Assembly (NCBI GenBank): GCA_034437895.1
Contig: DAOTTO010000341.1
Span: forward strand, 1 to 7,247
DNA: 7,247 nucleotides
From: JANRLJ01 sp034437895
Lineage (GTDB): Bacteria > Chloroflexota > Anaerolineae > Aggregatilineales > Phototrophicaceae
Reading direction: 5' to 3'
Below are positions 1 through 5,727 of this stretch, piece after piece (position 1 is the first letter of the stretch; each line of letters opens with the position of its first letter). A program made the position numbers and the translations under genes. Under the pieces are notes generated by a model. That model was not told the DNA's origin, did not search any database, and saw only the letters and a program-made list of their open reading frames with translations.

Positions 1-2255
1 CGGCCTTGATGGGTACGGACTTGTTTTTGCGGACGATGGGCTTTCGTGAAGTTGCCGAGCGTGAACTGGCCGAGAGTTACGACGAAGCTGTTGTCGCCAA
101 CCTTCAAGCCTTCGCTGATGGCGTGAATGCCTATATTTCCAGCCGTGAACCTGCCCAACTCGCGCTAGATTACAGCCTACTTGGTTTAAGTGGCGTGAGT
201 GTCGAACTTGAACCTTGGACAATGATAGACAGTCTCATCTGGGGCAAAGTAATGTCGCTGGACTTAAGCGGTAATCAAGGTTTTGAGCGCTTCTATTCCG
301 CATTATTTGCTGATCTTGATGAAGCGATGATTGAGGACTGGTTGCCTGAATGGCCTTTTGGTGAGAAGCCGACGATTGTGGATGAGGAAGATTTGCCCAT
401 TAGCGAGGATACTTTAGCCACAGCTTATGACGCTGAAATCGGCGCGGGGATTGTCGGTATAAATACGCGCCTCACGGGTAATTTTGAAGTTGCCGACTTA
501 CAAGCAGTCGGGCTGCCGGTTGGCGCAGGCATCGGCAGTAATAATTGGGTGGCGCACGGCGACATCACCGAAACTGGGCTGCCGCTGATGGCGAATGATA
601 TGCACCTCGGTATTCAAATGCCCTCTATTTGGTATGAAGTTGGCTTACACTGCCAGCCTGTAAGCGCTGATTGCCCGTTTGATGTGGTCGGTTTTGCGCT
701 TTCGCCCGATCCGGGTGTAGTTGCCGGGCATAATCAGAATATCTCGTGGGCGTTTACGAATGTAGGCCCCGATACGCAGGACTTGTATCAAATCCGCGTT
801 AATCCTGATAACGAACTTCAGTACGAATGGAACGGCGAATGGCGTGATATGACCGTCCGTGAGGAAACGCTCAATTTTGGCGATGACGCGGAACCTGTTT
901 CGTTCCAAGTGCGCGTGACGCATTTTGGCCCTATCATTAATGATAACCAAATCAACGATGATGGGACGCTTGGCGGTTTCAATAATGAAGACCCACTTGC
1001 GCTGCGCTGGACGGCGCTGGAACCAGGGACATTGTTTGAAGGTGTAATGGGGCTGAACAGCGCTGGCAATTGGGAAGAATTCCGCGAAGCACTTTCTTAT
1101 TGGGATAATCCTTCGCAGAACGTCATCTATGCGGATACCGAAGGCAATATCGGCTATCAAACGCCGGGACGCATCCCCATTCGTGCGGCTGACCATACAG
1201 GTTTGCTGCCTGTTCCGGGGTGGACGGATGAATACGAATGGAAAGGCTTTATTCCGTTTGATAACCTCCCGCGTGTTCTGAATCCAGCGCGTAACTACAT
1301 TGCGTCAGCCAATCAGGCGCTTGTGCCGTTGGCCTATTACGACCAACTTGCCGATCAGCTTGGTGATGAATTCGGCGCGGACTCCAATTACATCATCGCA
1401 CGTTTTTGGGATGATGGCTATCGTGGGGAGCGCATCAATGAATTGTTAGAGGGACTCGCCCCGCATACAGTCGCAACCTTCCAAACGATTCATGGCGATA
1501 ATTTGGATGGCAGCGCCCGCGAGATTATGCCCTTTTTGGCTGATTTACAGATCGAAGATACAGACTTGGCAGAGGTACGCGATTGGCTGCTGGAGTGGGA
1601 CTTCCAGATGCACAAAGACAGCCCGTATGCGGCGCTTTGGGGAAATGTGTGGGTTGCTTTGACCGATAACCTCTGGAACGATCAGCTTGAAGGGTTTTCC
1701 GAAGCAGGCGGTTACGATTGGTGGGCGACAACGCTTTTAATGAACGACGCAGAAAATATCTGGTGGGATGATGTGGCTACAGATGATGCTACCGAAACAC
1801 GCGACGATATTTTGTTAGCCGCGCTTTCGGAAGGTTATGCCGCAACCGTCGAGGCACTAGGCGAAGATCGCTCCGCGTGGGCATGGGGTGCGCTGCATAC
1901 CGTGACTTTTACCAGCGATCCTCTTGGGCAAAGCGGAATCGCACCGATTGAGAATCGTTTTAATCGCGGGCCGTTCCCTGTCAGCGGCACGAGCAATGCT
2001 GTAAATGCGACTAATTGGGGCTATGGCGATTTTAGTATTGGCTCTGGCCCGTCTGAGCGCGTCATTTATGACCTGAGTAATTGGGATAATAGCTTGTCCG
2101 TGCATACTACGGGAGAAAGCGGACATCCTGATAGCGAAAATTATGATGATATGATCGAGATGTGGATCAATATTCAATATCGCACGATGGTGTATTCGCG
2201 TACCGCTGTAGAAGATGCCGCAGTAGCAACGTTAGTTCTTATGCCGGACAATTAA
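1..2255 (+). CDS. Penicillin acylase family protein (Ntn hydrolase, peptidase family S45), 5' end missing
   Basis: The frame is open from base 3 to the TAA at 2253-2255, so the start codon lies upstream; the TTG at 6 and ATG at 9 fall inside a conserved alpha-subunit stretch (TDLFLRTMGFREVAE). I number residues from the TTG at 6. Family members are cut autocatalytically into alpha and beta chains before a Ser that becomes the N-terminal nucleophile; here this is GIG/SNNWV, Ser178, codon 537-539. Other matches are NDMHLG (197-202), GHNQNISWAFTN (241-252, with Thr-Asn near the expected oxyanion-hole position), GPDTQDLY (acidic residues of the usual calcium site), ASANQ (433-437, matching the oxyanion-hole Asn of E. 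coli penicillin G acylase) and a C-terminal GPSERVIYDL...ESGHPDSENY block. It is 749 residues long as seen; roughly 80-120 residues, normally including a secretion signal, are probably missing. It should hydrolyse an amide bond outside the cytoplasm. Beta-lactam, acyl-homoserine lactone and other acyl amides are all possible substrates, and sequence alone does not decide. No frameshift or missing catalytic residue is seen. Confidence 0.93.
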   Translation, partial: ALMGTDLFLRTMGFREVAERELAESYDEAVVANLQAFADGVNAYISSREPAQLALDYSLLGLSGVSVELEPWTMIDSLIWGKVMSLDLSGNQGFERFYSALFADLDEAMIEDWLPEWPFGEKPTIVDEEDLPISEDTLATAYDAEIGAGIVGINTRLTGNFEVADLQAVGLPVGAGIGSNNWVAHGDITETGLPLMANDMHLGIQMPSIWYEVGLHCQPVSADCPFDVVGFALSPDPGVVAGHNQNISWAFTNVGPDTQDLYQIRVNPDNELQYEWNGEWRDMTVREETLNFGDDAEPVSFQVRVTHFGPIINDNQINDDGTLGGFNNEDPLALRWTALEPGTLFEGVMGLNSAGNWEEFREALSYWDNPSQNVIYADTEGNIGYQTPGRIPIRAADHTGLLPVPGWTDEYEWKGFIPFDNLPRVLNPARNYIASANQALVPLAYYDQLADQLGDEFGADSNYIIARFWDDGYRGERINELLEGLAPHTVATFQTIHGDNLDGSAREIMPFLADLQIEDTDLAEVRDWLLEWDFQMHKDSPYAALWGNVWVALTDNLWNDQLEGFSEAGGYDWWATTLLMNDAENIWWDDVATDDATETRDDILLAALSEGYAATVEALGEDRSAWAWGALHTVTFTSDPLGQSGIAPIENRFNRGPFPVSGTSNAVNATNWGYGDFSIGSGPSERVIYDLSNWDNSLSVHTTGESGHPDSENYDDMIEMWINIQYRTMVYSRTAVEDAAVATLVLMPDN

Positions 2256-2285
2256 TCGGCTGGCGCACACCAGATAAAACAAACT

Positions 2286-2316
2286 CCGGGGAGCCATTAT
2301 GCTTCCCGGTTTTATT
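2286..2316. terminator. Rho-independent terminator, probably bidirectional
   Basis: A 9-bp stem (CCGGGGAGC at 2286-2294 with GCTTCCCGG at 2301-2309, one G-T wobble) closes a 6-base loop and is followed on the plus strand by TTTTATT. It starts 31 bases after the acylase stop codon. Read on the minus strand, the stem is followed by AGTTTGTTTTAT, also T-rich. It could therefore also end the transcript of the 70-residue membrane protein, whose stop codon is at 2343-2345. Its position between converging genes supports this dual role. Confidence 0.8.
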
Positions 2317-2342
2317 GTCGCTAAAGATGAAAAAAATGAGAT

Positions 2343-2555
2343 TTAACCGAGTCGTCCGGTTGCCAACAGTAACGCGAGTCCTAATACAGCGACATTCATA
2401 AATAAGAAGATGGAAATGAACATCCGCTCAATCGGGGTCATGCCCAGAAAAAGCACATCATCACCCCGGATGACCTCACCACTGAACACGTCATCATCGT
2501 CATCGAATAAATTCTGTTCGTCTTCATCTGCGGATCTCCGCAGGTCGTCCAACAT
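2343..2555 (-). CDS. Small acidic single-pass membrane protein, uncharacterised
   Basis: This 70-residue protein starts at ATG 2555-2553, preceded by a GAAGGTG Shine-Dalgarno-like sequence four bases upstream. The N-terminal third is strongly acidic and includes five consecutive Asp (18-22). It is followed by FLGMTPIER (36-44) and then a hydrophobic segment (about 45-66) that should form one membrane helix; the protein ends in a short GRLG tail. From memory, the FLGMTP..R plus helix arrangement recurs in small hypothetical proteins of Chloroflexota, but I know no function. The acidic N-terminus is probably cytoplasmic; the Arg at 44 just before the helix fits a positive-inside orientation. 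It is the last of three minus-strand genes and lies 128 bases downstream of the 466-residue membrane protein, so it may have its own promoter. The strong SD, acidic/hydrophobic zoning and convergent terminator argue that it is a real gene despite its size. Confidence 0.78.
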   Translation of the reverse strand: MLDDLRRSADEDEQNLFDDDDDVFSGEVIRGDDVLFLGMTPIERMFISIFLFMNVAVLGLALLLATGRLG

Positions 2556-2594
2556 AGCACACCTTCGTTCTTTTAATAATGTTTTTATAGGCAG

Positions 2595-2600
2595 ATTGTA
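2595..2600 (-). promoter_or_regulatory. Possible -10 box (TACAAT) for the 70-residue membrane protein gene
   Basis: On the minus strand TACAAT lies about 40 bases upstream of the ATG at 2555, in an AT-rich gap of 128 bases. I could not find a good -35 at 16-18 bases; the nearest hexamers are poor. A second weak -10 (CATTAT) lies just upstream. The call rests on one hexamer and the AT-rich context, so it is tentative. Confidence 0.25.
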
Positions 2601-2683
2601 GCATAATGCGATGGTGAAATTTTGTATGAAAATTGTAACACCACTTCATTTTTTGCGTTGCGCTTTTGCATGATGATTCGTCC

Positions 2684-4084
2684 TCAACCGGCCCGCTGCC
2701 AATTATTATTCACCAATCGGAATAGAATAATTTCTTCACGGGTGCTGCCTTGTATGCCGATTTGGACGGTTACAAGCTGCTGCGGCAAACCATCCACTGC
2801 AGGAGCAGTCGGCTGCACGAGCGTGACGACTTGTGGCTCAGGCGCTGCATTCTGATTATAGCGTTCATCAGCTAAGACTTGGACATTGGTATCCCGCGTA
2901 TCATAAAGCCCTAAGAAGGCATCATACTGTCCTTGACTCATCAAGTCGCTTTCCACCGTGAGCCGCCAAGTGAAGAAATCGCGCCAATCCAATACGAGTT
3001 GATCGAGGGACGATACGCCTGTTATTTCGCTCAAAATGTTGATTTGTGAGTCGGGTTGTAAAGCCTGAATCAATGCGCCAACCGTGGTCTCGTTGTAGTT
3101 GTTTGCCAGACTTTGAATCAAGTAGGCACCGGTATCAATCTGCACGAAGCGCCCCACCAGCCACGAAACAACCGCTTGCCGCAGATAAGACGCATCCGCT
3201 GGATAATTAGGCAGCATACTGGCGCTGGCGTGAGCAACCAACCGTTCCGCAAGGAGCGAAGCCGCTTCAATCTGTAATTCTGGGGCGAAGGGCAAATCTG
3301 ATCGCGCACGATTGACATAAGGCGAAGGAAACAATATCAGCCATTCATCCATCGTTCCCCAGCCGAGTTGAGCGTCATCGTCCACCTGAATATCCACTCG
3401 AATCGTCGGCAGCGTGCCGCAATTTAAGGCAGCACAGCCAATTTGTATCCATTCGTCGAGCCGCCCACCCAATGAGGCTGCCAATTGTTCATCGACAGAT
3501 CGGTAGGTTACTGTTACAAATTGCCCTTTGTAAGTTTGCGAATCACCCCAGAAGGTATAATCCGGTGGAACGTGCCGCCAACCGTCGATTTGTCTATCAC
3601 CGTCCCCATCGTCGGGATAGCGCCAATAAAACCACACGCGGTTATAAGGCACACTGTCGATAATCTCCTCGATAGTGACTCGCGCCCGCGTCCCATCAAT
3701 GACAATATCGGCGATTTGACCCGTAAGCTGGACGTTGCTGCGAAGCATCAATCCTTGATAATCGTCAAATTCCTGCTGCCGCGAGTCTATCCAAGCCATA
3801 TCGCCGCTACGTTGCAAGGCAGCAAAGGCTTCATAATTGCCAAGTCGAAGGTTTGTGATTTCCGCATCTACGACATCGCGTAAGAGTTGTTCTTCGCGTG
3901 CTTCCAAATCTCGCAGGCGGATATTGAGCGCCGCGGCAATACCACCAAAAATGACTAAGAGGAGGATGACAATTAATAAAAGCCGTAATCGTGCGGAACG
4001 GCGTATACGCGCCGCATGAGCTGCTTCGCCTGCACGGTAGGTATTTTGTTCAGCTTCAATTTCCCAATCAAGGCGAATGCCCAT
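2684..4084 (-). CDS. Membrane-anchored protein with two possible NTF2-like modules around a peptidase-MA-like core, uncharacterised
   Basis: The protein has 466 residues and starts at ATG 4084-4082, with AGGAAC upstream at normal spacing. Order: a cytoplasmic N-tail (1-33, basic at RIRRSARLR), one membrane helix (about 34-53), a short charged helix likely to be a coiled coil (55-76), then a large extracytoplasmic part. Residues about 72-170 (DAEITNLRLGNYEAFAAL..., ending in a WFYWRYP..DGWRHV strand pair) look like an NTF2/SnoaL-type fold. Residues about 185-372 (QFVTVTYRSVDEQLAASLGGRLDEW, an IRVDIQV strand, LLAERLVAHA, QAVVSWLVGRF, YNETTVGALIQAL, LDQLVLDWRDFFTW) have the strand-helix rhythm of peptidase-MA-like gluzincins, but HExxH is absent. 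Residues about 374-466 again look NTF2-like and end in FRLVNNNWQRAG. The fold assignments are pattern-based guesses; I do not recognise a named family. It lies 141 bases after birA with no terminator between them, so the two may be cotranscribed. The function is unknown; a non-catalytic ligand-binding or envelope role is the most I would infer. Confidence 0.82.
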   Translation of the reverse strand: MGIRLDWEIEAEQNTYRAGEAAHAARIRRSARLRLLLIVILLLVIFGGIAAALNIRLRDLEAREEQLLRDVVDAEITNLRLGNYEAFAALQRSGDMAWIDSRQQEFDDYQGLMLRSNVQLTGQIADIVIDGTRARVTIEEIIDSVPYNRVWFYWRYPDDGDGDRQIDGWRHVPPDYTFWGDSQTYKGQFVTVTYRSVDEQLAASLGGRLDEWIQIGCAALNCGTLPTIRVDIQVDDDAQLGWGTMDEWLILFPSPYVNRARSDLPFAPELQIEAASLLAERLVAHASASMLPNYPADASYLRQAVVSWLVGRFVQIDTGAYLIQSLANNYNETTVGALIQALQPDSQINILSEITGVSSLDQLVLDWRDFFTWRLTVESDLMSQGQYDAFLGLYDTRDTNVQVLADERYNQNAAPEPQVVTLVQPTAPAVDGLPQQLVTVQIGIQGSTREEIILFRLVNNNWQRAG

Positions 4085-4225
4085 TTTTTAGTTCCTAGTT
4101 TTCAGCGATCACCTTTTAGCAACCAGCTAAAAAGCAAATCAACCATTCCAGATATTAACGTCCACACTAAAATTTTGCATTAAACCTTACACTTGAGAGA
4201 CAAATCTTTAGCTCACGATAGAAAG
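4085..4225. other. Intergenic gap between birA and the 466-residue membrane protein gene
   Basis: These 141 AT-rich bases hold no reading frame of note and no GC-rich hairpin with a T-tract, so birA transcripts could run through. The minus strand has AT-rich hexamers such as TTAATA that could be a -10, but none is paired with a good -35. A short palindrome at 4114-4132 is described separately. Confidence 0.5.
4114..4132. repeat. Short perfect inverted repeat in the leader of the 466-residue protein gene
   Basis: Arms TTTTAGC (4114-4120) and GCTAAAA (4126-4132) are perfect complements around a 5-base spacer. The repeat ends about 30 bases upstream of the start codon at 4084, where an operator or a weak leader hairpin could sit. 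The stem is mostly A-T and no T-run follows it at once on either strand, so a terminator is unlikely. No regulator gene is adjacent. Confidence 0.35.
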
Positions 4226-4981
4226 TCATTCCCCTAAGGCAATATCGCCCGCGACGACGCGATGCAAGGTTCCATCTGCGGCGTGAATGAGCAGCGCACC
4301 TTGTGGATCAACGTCTTCGGCTGTGCCTTTAATGAGGCCGTTTACATCCATCATTGTAATGCTTTCTCCGAGGATATTAAGACGGCTTTTCCAGCGATTG
4401 TACAGTTCCCCCGTGCCGAGTAGAATCAATAAAGCATCTATATGTGCCAGCAGCGCCACGAGCAGTTCCGCTCGGCTAATCTTGATACCAAGTGCGGGTT
4501 CGATGCTGATTGCAGTCCGTTCTAGCTCAGTATCAGTAAAATCAACACGCACATTAATGCCCATACCCAGCACAACCCCGCGAAGTTGGTCGCCGTCCCA
4601 TACTGCTTCCGGCAGCACTCCACTGATTTTCTTTCCATTCAGTTGCACATCATTAGGCCATTTGATTCCAACATCGGTAGCCCCGAGTCCATCCAACGTT
4701 TCTGCGATTGCCAGCGCACCGAGCATTGTCACTTGGGAAAGTGCTTCAACTTTTGGATATAGAATAATCGAAATTGCCAGCGCCACACCGGGGGGCGTGT
4801 GCCATGTCCGTCCGTGCCGTCCGCGTCCCATCAACTGCTCGTCAGCAATGACGACTGCTCCCGACGGCGCACCATCACGCAGCCATTGCAGCGCGTAATT
4901 TTGTGTACTGTCGATGCGCGGGAAAAAATGAAATGGGCGTGATGTAAGCAGTTGTCGTAATTGAGGCGTTGTGAGTGACAT
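4226..4981 (-). CDS. birA: Biotin--[acetyl-CoA-carboxylase] ligase (class I, no DNA-binding domain)
   Basis: The enzyme makes biotinyl-5'-AMP from biotin and ATP and transfers biotin to a lysine of carrier proteins such as the BCCP subunit of acetyl-CoA carboxylase; it acts in the cytoplasm. The protein has 251 residues. Visible motifs are IDSTQNYA (23-30, the usual STN site), GRGRHGRTW (52-60, the biotin/adenylate loop GRGRxGRxW), KWPND (107-111), KKISGVL (117-123, holding the catalytic-region Lys) and GMGINV (139-144). The C-terminal SH3-like cap is about 205-251 (AEDVDPQGALLIHAADGTLHRV). Nothing precedes the catalytic domain except about 20 residues, so the winged-helix repressor domain of E. 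coli BirA is absent and it should not regulate biotin genes itself. The ATG at 4981-4979 has GGATAGG four bases upstream and an extended -10 about 40 bases upstream. It is divergent from the HIT gene. All key residues appear intact. Confidence 0.95.
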   Translation of the reverse strand: MSLTTPQLRQLLTSRPFHFFPRIDSTQNYALQWLRDGAPSGAVVIADEQLMGRGRHGRTWHTPPGVALAISIILYPKVEALSQVTMLGALAIAETLDGLGATDVGIKWPNDVQLNGKKISGVLPEAVWDGDQLRGVVLGMGINVRVDFTDTELERTAISIEPALGIKISRAELLVALLAHIDALLILLGTGELYNRWKSRLNILGESITMMDVNGLIKGTAEDVDPQGALLIHAADGTLHRVVAGDIALGE

Positions 4982-5018
4982 TGTGCCTATCCACGATAAT
5001 CATCAAGTTATCTTCTCA

Positions 5019-5027
5019 ATTATATCA
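5019..5027 (-). promoter_or_regulatory. Extended -10 promoter element for birA
   Basis: The minus strand reads TGATATAAT here: a perfect TATAAT hexamer (5024-5019) with the TG dinucleotide one base upstream that defines an extended -10. No good -35 is found at 16-18 bases, which extended -10 promoters tolerate. Transcription would begin near 5012, giving a leader of about 30 bases that includes the GGATAGG ribosome site before the ATG at 4981. Confidence 0.6.
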
Positions 5028-5049
5028 TGTCTGGTTGATTTTTCCCCGC

Positions 5050-5078
5050 TTGTAACCACTCCTTACCGATTTTATAAT
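5050..5078 (+). promoter_or_regulatory. Sigma-70-type promoter for the HIT gene
   Basis: TTGTAA at 5050-5055 and TATAAT at 5073-5078 are separated by 17 bases, the ideal spacing, with a perfect -10 and a four-of-six -35. The start point would be near 5085, about 25 bases before the ATG at 5109. This rules out the longer open frame that begins at 4971, because that start would lie upstream of the transcript. The promoter lies back to back with the birA promoter. Confidence 0.7.
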
Positions 5079-5108
5079 CGTGATGTGGCAATCAATGGTG
5101 GTTTTATT

Positions 5109-5609
5109 ATGAATCGTCTGTTTACGCCTTGGCGCATGGCCTACATTAAGGGAGAAAAAACGCCGGTGGAAGGCTGTGTGTTTTGCAATAAAGTTAATGG
5201 GAATGATACCGACGAGCAGGTTATCGCTCGCTCGGAATATGTTTATGTAACGCTGAATCGCTTCCCATATAGCAACGGGCATTTGATGGTTGTGCCGTAT
5301 GACCATATCGCCAGTCAGGAAGAGATGTCCGTCGAGGCGCTGACCGATTTGATGCTGACGATCAACAAGGCAATCGCAGTCCTTCGTAAAGCCTATAACC
5401 CGCCAGCCTTTAATTTAGGGGCGAACTTGGGTGCGGCAGCAGGGGCAGGAATCGCAGCACATTTTCATTTTCATATCGTCCCGCGCTGGACTGGGGATGT
5501 TAATTTTATGACGACAGTCGGTGATACGCGCATTATTCCCGACGCGCTGGAAAATACGTATGCTGATCTCAAACGTGTATGGGATGAATTATTTAAGGAT
5601 GAGCGCTAA
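5109..5609 (+). CDS. HIT-domain protein, Ap4A phosphorylase/hydrolase-like
   Basis: This 166-residue histidine-triad protein probably cleaves dinucleoside polyphosphates (Ap4A or Ap3A) or other nucleotide phosphoanhydrides in the cytoplasm. The triad is AHFHFHIVPRW, with His118, His120 and His122; the middle one is the expected nucleophile. Other family landmarks are the N-terminal LFTPWRMAYIKG, a GCVFC pair (Cys23, Cys26) that in related proteins helps bind zinc, LNRFPYSNGHLMVVPYDH (49-66), FNLGANLG (101-108) and the GDVNFM tail after the triad. This combination resembles the actinobacterial and Chloroflexota Ap4A phosphorylase-like group rather than the shorter HinT group. The start at 5109 is chosen because the family begins at MxRLxxPWRM, a GGTGG ribosome site lies 7-8 bases upstream, and the promoter sits just before it. 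It is divergent from birA and 118 bases before the thiolase, with no clear terminator between. The exact substrate is uncertain. Confidence 0.93.
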   Translation: MNRLFTPWRMAYIKGEKTPVEGCVFCNKVNGNDTDEQVIARSEYVYVTLNRFPYSNGHLMVVPYDHIASQEEMSVEALTDLMLTINKAIAVLRKAYNPPAFNLGANLGAAAGAGIAAHFHFHIVPRWTGDVNFMTTVGDTRIIPDALENTYADLKRVWDELFKDER

Positions 5610-5704
5610 AACGCGTAGGGACGAATCCTCAAATAAAATTTACGTTTACCCCTGTAATCGCTTTATCCTCTATGGTTCAATTTTAGTATGCGATAGAGAG
5701 ATTT

Positions 5705-5710
5705 TATAAT
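5705..5710 (+). promoter_or_regulatory. TATAAT -10-like hexamer upstream of the thiolase gene
   Basis: A perfect TATAAT occurs 17 bases before the thiolase ATG, but the hexamer at 17-base spacing (TTTAGT, 5682-5687) is a poor -35. If used, transcription would begin near 5717. That would cut into the ribosome site (AAAAGG, 5714-5719) and leave a leader of about 11 bases. It is either a promoter for a nearly leaderless transcript or just AT-rich sequence. Confidence 0.35.
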
Positions 5711-5713
5711 GTT

Positions 5714-5719
5714 AAAAGG
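5714..5719 (+). promoter_or_regulatory. Ribosome binding site for the thiolase gene
   Basis: AAAAGG lies 8 bases upstream of the ATG at 5728 and fixes that start, since no other in-frame start is nearby. It lies inside a five-codon frame, ATG 5709 to TAA 5724-5726 (MLKGF), which stops one base before the thiolase start. Confidence 0.55.
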
Positions 5720-5727
5720 CTTTTAAA

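Larger units (their letters stand above)
5610..5727. other. Gap between the HIT and thiolase genes with a 6-bp dyad
   Basis: No GC-rich terminator hairpin is visible after the HIT stop codon, so read-through into the thiolase gene is possible. A dyad, CTCTAT at 5668-5673 and ATAGAG at 5693-5698 with a 19-base spacer, lies just upstream of the TATAAT at 5705. It covers the place where a -35 would be, as an operator might. The arms are short, so it could be chance. Confidence 0.35.

Noticed and set aside
645..1196. 183-codon minus-strand frame inside the acylase gene
   Set aside because: It lies wholly within the beta-subunit coding region, with no ribosome site or family similarity; it is a shadow of a well-supported gene.
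4287..4898. 203-codon plus-strand frame opposite birA
   Set aside because: Its product is rich in Ser, Pro and Arg with no domain pattern, and birA on the other strand has every expected motif, so this is an antisense shadow.
4995..5012. GATAA...TTATC 5-bp inverted repeat in the birA leader
   Set aside because: Arms of 5 A/T-rich bases with an 8-base spacer are expected by chance in such a region; this BirA lacks a DNA-binding domain, so a BirA operator is not expected.
4971..5108. Longer HIT protein starting at the ATG at 4971
   Set aside because: This start overlaps the birA start, lies upstream of the HIT promoter, and would add 46 residues unlike the family, whose N-terminus begins at the MxRLxxPWRM block encoded from 5109.
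5610..5660. Terminator after the HIT gene
   Set aside because: Only loose pairings such as AGGAT/ATCCT with a long interior are present and no T-run follows, so a terminator cannot be supported.
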